A stretch of 64,000 bases of DNA from NCBI GenBank assembly GCA_025352085.1, contig JANXUA010000125.1, forward strand, positions 19,439-83,438, read 5' to 3'. The notes under the pieces are model-generated. The model ran no database searches. It had not been told where the DNA came from and saw nothing but the letters and a program-made list of their open reading frames with translations. The position numbers and the translations under genes are program-made. Positions 28,741 to 37,690 of this stretch are shown in pieces (the first letter of the stretch is position 1; every line of letters starts with the position of its first letter). The stretch is from Caulobacteraceae bacterium. GTDB lineage: Bacteria > Pseudomonadota > Alphaproteobacteria > Caulobacterales > Caulobacteraceae.

Positions 28741-28826
28741 CCGTCTCCCCCACGAAGGCGGGGGTCCAGACTTCTACTCGGACGGCTACAAGAAAGATTG
28801 AGTCCCCGCCTTGGCGGGGCAGACGG
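28741..28826. repeat. Second palindromic repeat type, single copy
   Basis: CCGTCTCCCCCACGAAGGCGGGGG ... CCCCGCCTTGGCGGGGCAGACGG, an 86-bp inverted structure whose two arms are themselves hairpins. Sequences of the form CCCGC-GAAGGCGGGG are common dispersed repeats in Caulobacterales and relatives. It lies in the gap before mmsB and after the exported methyltransferase gene's stop, where it could terminate that transcript. Confidence 0.75.
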
Positions 28827-28860
28827 AGTGTAGCTAGCTTTGGTTATGCGACGGGGCCGC

Positions 28861-29619
28861 TCAAGGCTTGCGGAACACATAAATGAACTGGTCGGTGTGG
28901 CCCCGGATCGACGGGTCGAACACCAGCTTGGTGCGCGGATCGGCCGGATTGCGCAGCAGGTCGCTCTCGCGCACGAATTTGAAGCCCGTCGCGGCGAGAT
29001 CGGCCTTCACCCGGGCGGCGTCGATGCGGTGGGTGGTGTTGGTCGAGGCTATGCCTGTGCCGTCCGGCGCCGAGTGGTCGATGACCACGAACAATCCGCC
29101 GCGCTTGAGCGCCTTGAACACCGCCTTGTCAAAGGTCGGCACGTCGGCCGGGGCCATGAACGGATCGTAGATGTCGTGATAGTTCTGGCGGATCCACACG
29201 ACGTCCGCCGCGCCCGGCACGGCGAAACTGTTGGTCGGGGCGATAATGGCGGTGACGTTGGGGTGATCGGCCATCGGGTGCGATCCGTCGGCGGGAAGGG
29301 GCGTCTTTATTTCCTTGGTGATCTCGGTCGGGATGAACATGAAAACCTTGCCGGTCGGTCCGACTGCGTCGGCGAACAGGCGGTCGAAATACGGGCCGGG
29401 GAAGATATCGACGACGGTCTGGCCGGGCTTTATGCCGATGAAGGTCAAGACTTCGGCGGGCTTGCGGGCGGCGTCCAGATCGCGGTCGGCCTGGGTGCGG
29501 GCCGGATCGGCGATGGCTTCGGCGATATTTTTGGGCGTCGGTGCGGCCGAAGCGGCGCCGGACGCGCCGCCGATGGTCAAAATCGTCGCCAGTAGGCCGC
29601 TCAAAAGGCGGTTACGCAT
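28861..29619 (-). CDS. Exported class I SAM methyltransferase-like protein
   Basis: 252 aa. A clear signal peptide (residues 1-26, ending GAASAAPT) precedes a Rossmann methyltransferase-like domain: EVLTFIGIKPGQTVVDIFPGPYF (motif I), GKVFMFIP, ADVVWIRQNYHDIYD and RGGLFVVIDHSAPDG. Motif I has D-I-F-P-G-P instead of the usual DxGxGxG. Since SAM is cytosolic, an exported member is unusual; it may bind something else or not be catalytic. Similar exported proteins are annotated in other alphaproteobacteria as predicted methyltransferases. It lies between miaA and the repeat before mmsB. Confidence 0.8.
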   Translation of the reverse strand: MRNRLLSGLLATILTIGGASGAASAAPTPKNIAEAIADPARTQADRDLDAARKPAEVLTFIGIKPGQTVVDIFPGPYFDRLFADAVGPTGKVFMFIPTEITKEIKTPLPADGSHPMADHPNVTAIIAPTNSFAVPGAADVVWIRQNYHDIYDPFMAPADVPTFDKAVFKALKRGGLFVVIDHSAPDGTGIASTNTTHRIDAARVKADLAATGFKFVRESDLLRNPADPRTKLVFDPSIRGHTDQFIYVFRKP

Positions 29620-29640
29620 GAGTGTCTCCCTCTAATTGTG

Positions 29641-30570
29641 TCATCGTTTGACTAATCCATAACTCAAGGCGTTGGCGAAGTCAGCGGACGTCGCGATTCT
29701 CGGCCAATCGGGGGTCTGGGTGCGAAACCAGGTCGTCTGGCGTTTGACATAGCGGCGGGTGTCTTGCCGGGCCTGGGCCAGGGCTTCGTCGCGGCTGACC
29801 CGGCCGGCCATCAAGGCCGCGAACGGCGCGACGCCCAGCGCCTTCATCGCCGGCAGGTTGGGGTGGAGGTTTCGGGCGATCAGGGCGGCGACCTCGTCCA
29901 GGGCGCCGCCCTCGATCATCGCGCCCAGCCGGGCGTCGCAGCGCCGATAAAGCTCGTCGCGCGGCGGGTCGAGTACGACGCCGCGCCAACCGCGCGCAGC
30001 GATCGGGGCCGGGGCGGTCGAACGCCAGTCGCTCAAGGACCGGCCGGTCGCGGCGTGGACTTCAAAGGCCCGGGTCAGGCGTTGGCGATCACCGGGCGCA
30101 ATTCGCGCCGCCGCCGCCGGATCGACGCGCGCGAGGGTCTCGCGAAACGCCGTCTCGCCCAGGTTATCATAGATCACGGCGACGTCGCGGCGGATCTGGA
30201 CCGGAAGTTCGGGAATGTCGGCGAGGCCTTGGGTGAGGGCGCGAAAGTAAAGGCCGGTGCCGCCGACCACAATGGCCGGGCGCCCGCGCGCGGCGATATC
30301 GCTCAGCACCTCGCTCGCCGCCCTTAGCCATCGACCGACCGACCAGGCCTCGGCGGCGTCGGCGACGCCGAACAGGTGATGCGGCGCTTGCGCTTCGTCC
30401 TCGACGGACGGCCGTGCGGTCAGGATACGCAGATCGGCGTAGATCTGCATGGAGTCGGCGTTGACGATTTCGGCGTCGGTCTCGCGCGCGAGATCGAGCG
30501 CCAGGGCGGACTTGCCGCCGCCGGTCGGCCCGGCGATGAGCCAAAGGCGCGGCCCGCTTTCGCCCTTCAC
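29641..30570 (-). CDS. miaA: tRNA dimethylallyltransferase
   Basis: Adds a dimethylallyl group to A37 of tRNAs reading U-starting codons. 309 aa from GTG 30570, which overlaps the modB stop as GTGA; the track's longer start runs into modB. P-loop [44 protein letters not shown] and a C-terminal [14 protein letters not shown] are diagnostic. Translational coupling to modB is odd for a tRNA modification gene. Confidence 0.95.
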   Translation of the reverse strand: MKGESGPRLWLIAGPTGGGKSALALDLARETDAEIVNADSMQIYADLRILTARPSVEDEAQAPHHLFGVADAAEAWSVGRWLRAASEVLSDIAARGRPAIVVGGTGLYFRALTQGLADIPELPVQIRRDVAVIYDNLGETAFRETLARVDPAAAARIAPGDRQRLTRAFEVHAATGRSLSDWRSTAPAPIAARGWRGVVLDPPRDELYRRCDARLGAMIEGGALDEVAALIARNLHPNLPAMKALGVAPFAALMAGRVSRDEALAQARQDTRRYVKRQTTWFRTQTPDWPRIATSADFANALSYGLVKR

Positions 30571-31265
30571 CGCGCCGATCCGTGCCGCTGGTCGATCAGG
30601 CGCCGATTGAACAGTTCGGCGACCAGCACCGCCGTCACCGCGATCACGGCGGCGACCACGCACAGGGCCACGGCGTGGCTTTCACCGCCGGGGCTTTGGG
30701 TCGCCTGATAGATCGCCGTCGGCAGGGTCAGGGTCTCGCCGGGGATGGCGGCGACGAAGGTGATGGTCGCGCCAAATTCGCCGAGCGCCTTGGCGAACCC
30801 CAGCACCGCACCGCCGGCGAGACCGGGCGCGGCGAGGGGGACGGTGACGCGAACGAAGCGCGCCACGGCGCCGGCTCCCAGCGTGCGGGCCGCCTCGTCG
30901 ACCTCGCGGTCGATGGCCTCGATCGCCAGGCGGATCGGCCGGACCATCAGCGGAAAGGCCATGATTCCCGCCGCCAGCGCCGCGCCGGTCCAGCGGAAGG
31001 CAAACACGATCCCCATCCCCTCCAGCGCGTGGCCCAGAACGCCGCGGTGGCCGAGCAGGACCAGAAGGGCGTAGCCGGTCGCCACGGGGGGCAAAACGAG
31101 CGGCAGGTGCACCATCGCGTCGAGCACGACATTGCCCCTGAGGCGTCCGCGCGCCAGCAGATGGGCGACGGCCAGGGCGAACGGCAGGCCGAAAACCGTC
31201 GCCGTGGCGGCGACCTTGAGCGACAGTAGCACCGCCTGGATGTCGTCGGGGCTGAGCAGAGTCAC
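30567..31265 (-). CDS. modB: Molybdate ABC transporter permease
   Basis: Inner-membrane permease for molybdate, 232 aa, about five to six spans. The cytoplasmic EAA loop is [32 protein letters not shown], and the end [26 protein letters not shown] is typical of ModB. It needs a binding protein (ModA) and an ATPase (ModC), neither of which is adjacent; the neighbours are a siroheme protein and miaA. A molybdenum hydroxylase pair two kilobases away is a likely beneficiary. Confidence 0.93.
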   Translation of the reverse strand: MTLLSPDDIQAVLLSLKVAATATVFGLPFALAVAHLLARGRLRGNVVLDAMVHLPLVLPPVATGYALLVLLGHRGVLGHALEGMGIVFAFRWTGAALAAGIMAFPLMVRPIRLAIEAIDREVDEAARTLGAGAVARFVRVTVPLAAPGLAGGAVLGFAKALGEFGATITFVAAIPGETLTLPTAIYQATQSPGGESHAVALCVVAAVIAVTAVLVAELFNRRLIDQRHGSAR

Positions 31266-32155
31266 GGCGGCGGCGCGGCCCCCAGCACCTCGACGGCGAC
31301 GTCGAGACCCGCGAGGCGGGCGGCCAGGGCACGATCCGGCGCCGTGTCGACCACGGCGATCAGGCGACCCTTGCGCGCCAGATCGGCCAGGGTCTTAAGG
31401 TCGGCCTCTTCGGTCGTCAGGCGTTCGGCGTCTCGCCGTAGATGCGCCGCCAATATCGCCTCGGCGCCCGCGCCGACCACCGCGACGTCGGCGATGTTGA
31501 GCGCCCGCGCCGCGCGCAGGGGGATCAGGTCGGCGTGGGCCGGCGCGGCGATAAAGGTGACCTTGCCCATGGCGCTCCATCCCTCCGCGATGGCCTCGGC
31601 CAGGCGTATGGCGGCAAGAGCTGCGTCCCCCGCCGCCGCCGCATCCGCCGCCGGACCGGTCAGCACGGCGCGCAGGAAGGCGCGGCGGTGCGCGAGATCG
31701 GGGAAGGCGGCGCGCAAGGTCTCGCGCTGGGCGCCGAGCAGGGCCGCGACGGCCCCGGCGCCCTGCGGTATGCGCGCCTCGATCTCCGCGCGCAGCAAGG
31801 ACGCCAGCAGGGGCGCCGCGCCGGCGGTGCCGATGGCCGCGACGACCTGGCCGCGATCGATGATCGCCGGGGTTTGGAAGTCCGATAGCGCCGGATGGTC
31901 GACGACATTCAGCGGCGCCCCCGCCGCCCGCGCAGCCGCGCTTGCCGCCTTGACGAAATCGGCGTCGAAACTGGCCACGAAGATCAGGTCCGCGCCGGCG
32001 TAGGCTTGCGGATCCAGCGCCGCGTCGCCGACGAGCCGGATCACCGTCGCCGGCGAGCCCGCAAACAGCCGCGCCTTTATCTCCGCCGGCTCGCCCTCGC
32101 CGGCGATGATCACGCGGCGATCCTTCAAGGGGAAAAAGGCGGGGAACGTCTCCAT
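31262..32155 (-). CDS. CysG-like precorrin-2 dehydrogenase with a shortened C-terminal domain
   Basis: N-terminal NAD-dependent precorrin-2 dehydrogenase/ferrochelatase domain (METFPAFFPLKDRRVIIAGEGEPAEIKARLF) making sirohydrochlorin or siroheme, followed by the helical dimerisation part (AAIGTAGAAPLLASLLRAEIE). After residue ~205 comes only a fragment resembling the start of the uroporphyrinogen-III methyltransferase domain (GKVTFIAAPAHADLIPLRAARALNIADVAVV), about 85 residues against some 240 in full CysG. So it has dehydrogenase capacity but probably no methyltransferase. A separate cobA is expected elsewhere. It overlaps modB by 4 bp. Confidence 0.8.
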   Translation of the reverse strand: METFPAFFPLKDRRVIIAGEGEPAEIKARLFAGSPATVIRLVGDAALDPQAYAGADLIFVASFDADFVKAASAAARAAGAPLNVVDHPALSDFQTPAIIDRGQVVAAIGTAGAAPLLASLLRAEIEARIPQGAGAVAALLGAQRETLRAAFPDLAHRRAFLRAVLTGPAADAAAAGDAALAAIRLAEAIAEGWSAMGKVTFIAAPAHADLIPLRAARALNIADVAVVGAGAEAILAAHLRRDAERLTTEEADLKTLADLARKGRLIAVVDTAPDRALAARLAGLDVAVEVLGAAPPP

Positions 32156-32337
32156 GGCGGCACCTTAGACGGCTTCGTCGACCCGGCCAACGCGGCGGCG
32201 ACGTCGTGGAGGGTGACGTCGCGGTCAACGCGCAGGCGCGCGAGTCGCTTGAACCCTGGACCTGTCGTCTGATTGCACGACGGTGACTTTCCCTTGGCGT
32301 TAGGCTAGTCGTTCGCGTCCTCGGGGAGGGCGCATCC

Positions 32338-32853
32338 ATGAAGTCGATCCTGATGGCCACGGCCTGCATCGTGGTGACCGGACCGGCGGTCGCACAGGCG
32401 ATCCACCACCCAGACGGGAGCACGAGCGCGACGATGACCGACACATCCCACATGACCGGTGAGGCGGCGGCGATTTCGTCGCTCGAGGCGCGCTGGACCG
32501 CCGCCCTCATCGCCAAGGACCAGGCCGCGCTCGCGGACCTGCTCGCGCCGGAGTTTCAGTTGGTCGGCATTCGGTCGACCGGCGTGACCGCCATACACCG
32601 CGCCGAATGGCTCGCGACCGCCGGCTCGATCATTTTTCATGATTTCACGACGCAAACGACGTCGGTGCAGGTGTTCGGCGACACTGCCCTGGCGACCGTT
32701 GAGGGCCGATGGGACATCGTATTCCGCGGTCATCCGATCAAGGAAAACTTTTACGTCACCGACGTCTGGGTTCGCCGTGACGGCGCCTGGCGGGTCGTGC
32801 GGCGTCACTCAAGCCCCTATCAAACCACGGTTGCTTCTGCTGCGGCTCGGTGA
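32338..32853 (+). CDS. SnoaL/NTF2-like exported protein (DUF4440 type)
   Basis: 171 aa with a short signal peptide (MKSILMATACIVVTGPAVAQA). The mature part is one cone-shaped NTF2-like domain: ISSLEARWTAALIAKDQAALADLLAPEFQLVGI, then VQVFGDTALATVEGRW and TDVWVRRDGAWRVVRRHSSP. Such domains bind small hydrophobic ligands or act as hydrolases/isomerases; none is assignable. It stands between divergent cysG-like and the downstream iron-sulfur gene. The 182-bp gap before it shows nothing identifiable. Confidence 0.82.
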   Translation: MKSILMATACIVVTGPAVAQAIHHPDGSTSATMTDTSHMTGEAAAISSLEARWTAALIAKDQAALADLLAPEFQLVGIRSTGVTAIHRAEWLATAGSIIFHDFTTQTTSVQVFGDTALATVEGRWDIVFRGHPIKENFYVTDVWVRRDGAWRVVRRHSSPYQTTVASAAAR

Positions 32854-32891
32854 TTCAGGTGACATGTCCACCGTTTCCGCCACGGTAACTC

Positions 32892-32927
32892 CGCGCGCGC
32901 GATGGGCGCTTTTGCGGCGCGCGTTTT
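32892..32927 (+). terminator. Probable terminator after the NTF2-like gene
   Basis: CGCGCGC - 18-nt loop - GCGCGCG followed by TTTT, 39 bp after the stop at 32853. Stem of 7 G/C pairs. It separates the NTF2-like gene from the molybdenum hydroxylase genes. Confidence 0.5.
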
Positions 32928-32995
32928 CAAGTTAACATCGTTCAGACGAAGCGGGCCGGCGGTGTCGGCTCAACCAACCGGGGAGAAACACGATC

Positions 32996-33451
32996 ATGGC
33001 CGCAACGTTGGACATCAACGGCAAACCGGTGACGGTGCAGGCGGCGCCGGAGACGCCCCTGCTGTGGGTTCTGCGCGACGAGCTGGGGCTGACCGGCACC
33101 AAATACGGCTGCGGCATCGCCCAGTGCGGCGCCTGCACCGTGCACGCCAACGGGACGGCGATCCGCTCGTGCCAGGCGCCGATCGGCTCTCTGGCCGGGG
33201 TCAAGATCACCACCATCGAGGGTCTGGAGGGGCGCCATCCGGTGCAGGCGGCCTGGGTCAAGCTCGACGTGCCGCAATGCGGCTATTGCCAGTCGGGGCA
33301 GATTATGTCGGCGACGGCTCTTCTGGCCAAGACGCCCAAGCCGTCCGACGGCGATATCGACGCGGCGATGAGCGGCAATATCTGTCGCTGCGGCGCCTAT
33401 CAGCGCATCCGCGCGGCCATCAAGGACGCCGCCGGCGTCGTCGCGGCTTGA
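32996..33451 (+). CDS. (2Fe-2S) subunit of molybdenum hydroxylase (IorA-like)
   Basis: Small electron-transfer subunit, 151 aa, with two [2Fe-2S] centres: plant-type [12 protein letters not shown] in the N-terminal half, and [10 protein letters not shown] plus [13 protein letters not shown] in the helical half. It passes electrons from the molybdopterin subunit encoded 11 bp downstream. The two-subunit, FAD-free arrangement (no FAD subunit here) is that of isoquinoline 1-oxidoreductase and periplasmic aldehyde oxidoreductase-like enzymes, which pass electrons to a cytochrome. Confidence 0.93.
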   Translation: MAATLDINGKPVTVQAAPETPLLWVLRDELGLTGTKYGCGIAQCGACTVHANGTAIRSCQAPIGSLAGVKITTIEGLEGRHPVQAAWVKLDVPQCGYCQSGQIMSATALLAKTPKPSDGDIDAAMSGNICRCGAYQRIRAAIKDAAGVVAA

Positions 33452-33462
33452 GGGGATCGGTC

Positions 33463-35646
33463 ATGAACGCGCCTTTCAAAGCCCTCGCCAAACTCCGCCC
33501 ATCGCGCCGCGAGATGATCGTAGTGTCCGCCGCCGCCGCCGGCGGAGCCCTGCTGGTCGGCTGCTCGCCGGCCGACATCCTCTCCATCGGCGCCGACAAC
33601 AAGCATTTTGGCCCGTTCGGCCCGTTCCTGCGCATCGACGCCGACGGCACGGTGACCGTGGTCTCCAAGCACATCGAATTTGGCCAGGGCAGCCACGCCA
33701 GCCTGGCGGCCATGGTCGCCGAGGAACTGGACGCCGATTGGGACAAGCTCAAGGTCGCCCAGGCGGGCGCCAACGCCAAGGTCTACGCCAACCTCGATCA
33801 GGGGGCGCAGGGCACCGGCGGCTCGTCGGCCATCCACAATTCCTGGGATCAGCTGCGCAAGGTCGGCGCCGCGACGCGGGCGATGTTCGTCACCGCAGCC
33901 GCCGACCGGTGGAAGGTCCACGCGAACGAGATATCGGTCGCCAACGGCGTGGTCGCCCATCCGTCGGGTCAGTCGGCGACCTTCGCCGATCTGGTGGCCA
34001 ACGCGGCCAAGGTGAAGCCGCCGGGATCGCCCAAGCTGAAGGACCCGAAAGCCTACACCCTGATCGGCACCAATCGGGTGCGGCGCAAGGACAGCCTGGC
34101 CAAGGCCACCGGCACGGCCAGATTCACCCAGGACGTGCATCTTCCCAACATGCTCACCGCCATGGTCGCCCACTCGCCGCGTTTCGGCGGCAAGGTCAAA
34201 TCCTTCGACGCCGACGCCGCCAAGAAAATCCCCGGCGTGGTCGATGTGTTCAAGATCCCCTCCGGCGTCGCGGTGACGGCGCAAAACACCTTCGCCGCGC
34301 GGCAGGGCCGCGACGCGCTTAAGGTCGAGTGGGATGACGACAAGGCCGAAACGCGCGGCTCGGACGCCATCCTGGCCGCCTATCACGATCTCGCCTCGGG
34401 CAAGACGGCGGCCACGGACAAGCTCAAATGGCAGCCATTCGACAGCCACGGCGTCGGCGTGGCCCCCGGCGCCGGCAAGGTAGTCGAAGTGGCCTACGAT
34501 TTTCCATTCCTGGCCCACGCGCCGATGGAGCCGATGAACTGCGTCGCCGAAATCGGCGGCGGCAAGAACAAGCTCACCTCAGGCTCGCAGATTCCGACCC
34601 TTGACCAGCTCAACACCGGCATGATCGTCGGCGCCCTGCCGGGGTCGGTGGAGATCGAAACCCTGTTCGCCGGCGGCTCATTCGGGCGGCGGGCCAATTT
34701 CCAGTCCGACTACGCCGCCGAATGCGTGCACATCGCCAAGCATGTCGGCGGCGGCCGTCCGGTCAAGCTGGTGTGGACCCGCGAAGACGACATGACCGGC
34801 GGTTACTACCGGCCGATGGTCCACCACGCCGTGCGGGTGACCCTGGGCGCCGACGGCTATCCGGCGCATTGGCGTCACCGGATCGTCAGCCAATCGGTGA
34901 TGAAGGGCTCGCCCATGCCGAGCAAGGGCGTGGATGAATCAGCGGTGGAGGGTGTCAGCGGCTCGCCCTATCTGAAGGCGACGCCGGTAGTGGACGCCCA
35001 GGCCATCCTGCCCGACAGCCCCATACCGGTGCTGTGGTGGCGGTCGGTCGGCGCGACGCACACCGCCTTTGTGATGGAGCACACCATCGACCAACTGGCC
35101 CGCGCCGCCGGCAAGGACCCGATCGACTATCGCCGCGCGCTCTATACGAAAGCCGGCGCTGATCGGCATCTGGTCGCGCTCAGCCTGGCGTTGGAGAAGG
35201 CTGGACTCAATCCGGCCCCTGGCTACACGCGCGGCGTCGCGGCGCATGAGAGCTTCGGCTCGGTCGTGGTCCAGATCGCCGAGGTCAAGCTGGACGGCGG
35301 CGTGCCCAAGGTAGGACGCGTGGTCACCGCCATCGACTGCGGCACGGCCATTTCGCCCGATCAGGTCGCCGCGCAGATGGAAGGCGGCACATGCTTCGGC
35401 CTCTCCGCCGCTTTGTTTGGCCAGATCACCCTCAAGGACGGCGTCGTCGATCAAAAGAACTTCGACGCCTATCGCGTCCTGCGCATGAACGAAGCCCCGC
35501 ACGTAGAGACCTACATCGTTCCCTCCGGCGCCCATCCCAGCGGCGTCGGCGAGCCGGGCACTCCGGTCATTGCGCCGGCTGTCGCCAACGCCATCCTGGC
35601 CATCACTGGCAAGCCGACGACGAGTTTGCCGTTCGTGAAGGCGTAA
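33463..35646 (+). CDS. Molybdopterin-binding subunit of xanthine dehydrogenase family (IorB-like)
   Basis: Catalytic subunit, 727 aa. The track's start at 32902 merges it with an unrelated frame; ATG 33463 begins 11 bp after the Fe-S gene's stop. The N-terminus has RPSRREMIVVSAAAAGGALLVGC, a Tat-like twin Arg and hydrophobic stretch, and possibly a lipobox. Molybdopterin segments: HIEFGQGSHASLAAMVAEELDAD, GGSFGRRANFQSDYA and GVGEPGTPVIAPAVANAI (catalytic Glu). It hydroxylates an aldehyde or N-heterocycle; the substrate is unknown. It needs molybdenum, so the nearby orphan modB may matter. Confidence 0.92.
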   Translation: MNAPFKALAKLRPSRREMIVVSAAAAGGALLVGCSPADILSIGADNKHFGPFGPFLRIDADGTVTVVSKHIEFGQGSHASLAAMVAEELDADWDKLKVAQAGANAKVYANLDQGAQGTGGSSAIHNSWDQLRKVGAATRAMFVTAAADRWKVHANEISVANGVVAHPSGQSATFADLVANAAKVKPPGSPKLKDPKAYTLIGTNRVRRKDSLAKATGTARFTQDVHLPNMLTAMVAHSPRFGGKVKSFDADAAKKIPGVVDVFKIPSGVAVTAQNTFAARQGRDALKVEWDDDKAETRGSDAILAAYHDLASGKTAATDKLKWQPFDSHGVGVAPGAGKVVEVAYDFPFLAHAPMEPMNCVAEIGGGKNKLTSGSQIPTLDQLNTGMIVGALPGSVEIETLFAGGSFGRRANFQSDYAAECVHIAKHVGGGRPVKLVWTREDDMTGGYYRPMVHHAVRVTLGADGYPAHWRHRIVSQSVMKGSPMPSKGVDESAVEGVSGSPYLKATPVVDAQAILPDSPIPVLWWRSVGATHTAFVMEHTIDQLARAAGKDPIDYRRALYTKAGADRHLVALSLALEKAGLNPAPGYTRGVAAHESFGSVVVQIAEVKLDGGVPKVGRVVTAIDCGTAISPDQVAAQMEGGTCFGLSAALFGQITLKDGVVDQKNFDAYRVLRMNEAPHVETYIVPSGAHPSGVGEPGTPVIAPAVANAILAITGKPTTSLPFVKA

Positions 35647-35664
35647 CGGTTGGCGATTTCCCCT

Positions 35665-35783
35665 CCCTCCCCTTTTTGGGGAGGGTCGAGACGGAGTGAA
35701 GCGTAGTCCGGGGTGGGGCTGTTTAGACCCTAAGAACCCCACCCCGGTCGCTTCGCGACTCGCCCTCCCCTTAAAGGGGAGGG
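35665..35783. repeat. Dispersed palindromic repeat, copy C
   Basis: 119 bp from CCCTCCCCTTTTTGGGGAGGG to CCCTCCCCTTAAAGGGGAGGG with GTCCGGGGTGGGG / CCCCACCCCGG inside. It sits in the 155-bp gap between two genes of the same direction, the hydroxylase subunit and a GNAT. Confidence 0.95.
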
Positions 35784-35801
35784 AGATAATAGTGGGCGCC
35801 G

Positions 35802-36332
35802 ATGACGGATAGATCAGAGGACATCACCGTCATACCGGCGACCCAGACCGAGCGGGCGCTGATCGAGGGTCTGTTTCAGTTCTACATCTATGATTTTTCC
35901 GCTCTGGAGCCGGCCGAGTCGGAACGCTTTGAGCCCGGGCCCGATGGTCGGTTCGCGGCCTATCCGGATCTCGACAGCTATTGGCGGGATTCCACCCGCG
36001 CGGCCCTGATCATTCGCCGGGGCGGTTCGCCGGTCGGCTTCGCCCTGATCAACGCCGTCTCGCACAGCGGCTTCCCGGTGGACCGCAACATGGCCGAGTT
36101 TTTCGTCATGCGGAAACATCGTCGCGGCGGGGTGGCCAGCGCGGCGGTGCGGGCGATCCTGACCCGCTATCCCGGACGGTGGGAGTTGGCGATCGCGCAG
36201 CGCAACACCGGCGCCCGCGCCTTCTGGCCGGTCGCGGTGGCGACGACGCCGGGGGTGACCGACCTCACCACCCTCACCGGCGACGGCGTCCATTGGACCG
36301 GCTCGATTCTCAGATTTGCGATTGAGGGTTAG
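35802..36332 (+). CDS. GNAT-family N-acetyltransferase
   Basis: 176 aa single GNAT domain. Elements: ALIEGLFQFYIYDFS near the start, AALIIRRGGSPVGFALIN (beta strands), EFFVMRKHRRGGVASAAVRAIL (acetyl-CoA pyrophosphate loop) and GRWELAIAQRNTGARAFWPV. The acceptor is unknown. It is flanked on both sides by repeat copies C and D, so it is likely a single-gene transcription unit or read from the hydroxylase operon through repeat C. Confidence 0.85.
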   Translation: MTDRSEDITVIPATQTERALIEGLFQFYIYDFSALEPAESERFEPGPDGRFAAYPDLDSYWRDSTRAALIIRRGGSPVGFALINAVSHSGFPVDRNMAEFFVMRKHRRGGVASAAVRAILTRYPGRWELAIAQRNTGARAFWPVAVATTPGVTDLTTLTGDGVHWTGSILRFAIEG

Positions 36333-36345
36333 GAATGCCTTCCTT

Positions 36346-36490
36346 CCCTCCCCTTTATGGGGAGGGTGGATTGGCGCGCAGCGACAAGACGGGTGGGGAA
36401 GTGTCGTGGAGGGCGAGGGAGTGGGTCCCACGAAATTTCCCCACCCGGACTTCGCTTCGCGCCGTCTCGACCCTCCCCAGACGGGGAGGG
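36346..36490. repeat. Dispersed palindromic repeat, copy D
   Basis: 145 bp, the longest and most diverged copy, from CCCTCCCCTTTATGGGGAGGG to CCCTCCCCAGACGGGGAGGG with GGGTGGGGAA / TTCCCCACCC inside. It lies between the convergent GNAT and phosphotransferase genes. Confidence 0.92.
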
Positions 36491-36501
36491 AAAGGTCTCC
36501 C

Positions 36502-37563
36502 CTACCCCTGCAACACCGCCCAGGCCTGGGCGGCGAGGTATTTGGTGTTGTCGTTGTCCACAGGGCCCTCGGCGTTGCCGATGCCATCGAGATTGCGCTT
36601 GAAGACGCCCTGGCCGATCGAGGCCAGGCGGAACATTGAAAACGCCAGATAGACGTTGAAATCGGCGATGCCGGCTCGCCCGGTCCGTCGACAATAGGCC
36701 GCGACGTACTCATCCTGCGTGGGAATGCCCGCCGCCGCCAGATCGACGCCGTCCAGCGTGCCCCAGCTTTCCGAGTTGGAACGATAGAGGATGCAGCCAT
36801 AGGCAATGTCGGCCAGGGGATGGCCGAGGGTCGAAAGCTCCCAGTCCAGCACGGCGATGACGCGCGGCTCGGTCGGGTGGAACATGACGTTTTCCAGGCG
36901 GTAGTCGCCGTGGGCGATGGAAACCGCGTCGTCGACCGGAATGCGGGCTGGCAGGGTCTCGATCAGGCGCTCCATGTCCGCGATCTCCCCGGTCTGGGCG
37001 CCACGATATTGCCGGGTCCAGCGATCCATCTGACGTTGGAAATAGTTGCCGGGCTTGCCGTAATCGGCAAGGCCGGCGGCGGCGACATCGACCCCGTGCA
37101 GTCGGGCGAGGGTGGCGCCCAGGTCATCATAGATCGCGGCGCGTTCGGCGGGGGTCAGGCCCGGCAGACGGGCGTCGCGGAAGATCCGACCCTGCAGAAA
37201 ATCCATCACATAGAACGGCGTGCCGATAACGGCGGCATCTTCGCACAGCGCCCGCATGACCGGCACGGGAAACCTCTGGGCGCCCAAGGCCGACATGATG
37301 CGAAATTCCCGCTCGATCTGGTGCGCGCTGGCCAGAAGCTGGCCGGGCGGCTTCTTGCGCAGAACCCAGCGGTTGGCGCCGGAAGTCAGCAGAAAGGTCG
37401 GGTTGGAGGCGCCCTTGTTGAATTGCTGCAGGGTGAGCGGCGCGGCCAAGGGTTCAACGTGGGCCTCGAACCAGGCGGCCAGCGGCGCGACATCGAAGCG
37501 ATGATGATCCTTCACATCGCCGACCGAGGGGCGACTGGGGTCGTTCGGCGGCGCGTCCGGCAT
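36502..37563 (-). CDS. APH-family phosphotransferase (ACAD10/11-partner type)
   Basis: Protein-kinase-like fold, 353 aa. LQQFNKGASNPTFLLTSG is the nucleotide loop, RWVLRKKPPG the Lys strand, SIAHGDYRLENVMFH the catalytic loop and VIAVLDWELSTLGHPLADIAY the metal-binding DxD-like region. This subgroup is linked to acyl-CoA dehydrogenases that degrade 4-hydroxy acids by phosphorylating the hydroxyl, not to antibiotic resistance. The acyl-CoA dehydrogenase at 7.7 kb and the HAD at 62 kb resemble the other ACAD10 parts, but they are not adjacent. Confidence 0.88.
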   Translation of the reverse strand: MPDAPPNDPSRPSVGDVKDHHRFDVAPLAAWFEAHVEPLAAPLTLQQFNKGASNPTFLLTSGANRWVLRKKPPGQLLASAHQIEREFRIMSALGAQRFPVPVMRALCEDAAVIGTPFYVMDFLQGRIFRDARLPGLTPAERAAIYDDLGATLARLHGVDVAAAGLADYGKPGNYFQRQMDRWTRQYRGAQTGEIADMERLIETLPARIPVDDAVSIAHGDYRLENVMFHPTEPRVIAVLDWELSTLGHPLADIAYGCILYRSNSESWGTLDGVDLAAAGIPTQDEYVAAYCRRTGRAGIADFNVYLAFSMFRLASIGQGVFKRNLDGIGNAEGPVDNDNTKYLAAQAWAVLQG

Positions 37564-37690
37564 GGCGTTAAGTCCTCAAGCGACAGCAAACTGCGTCGGG
37601 CGGAACGATATCGCGCCGGCGTTCGGGCGAGCAACTGCAATCGACGCGCCCTCTGGACGGCGACGCCGACGCAGGTCAGGTTCGCGGGCG

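Noticed and set aside
32902-33462. Track ORF 32902..35646 as one 914-aa protein
   Set aside because: Its first 187 codons are another frame of the iron-sulfur subunit gene; the real molybdopterin subunit starts at ATG 33463.
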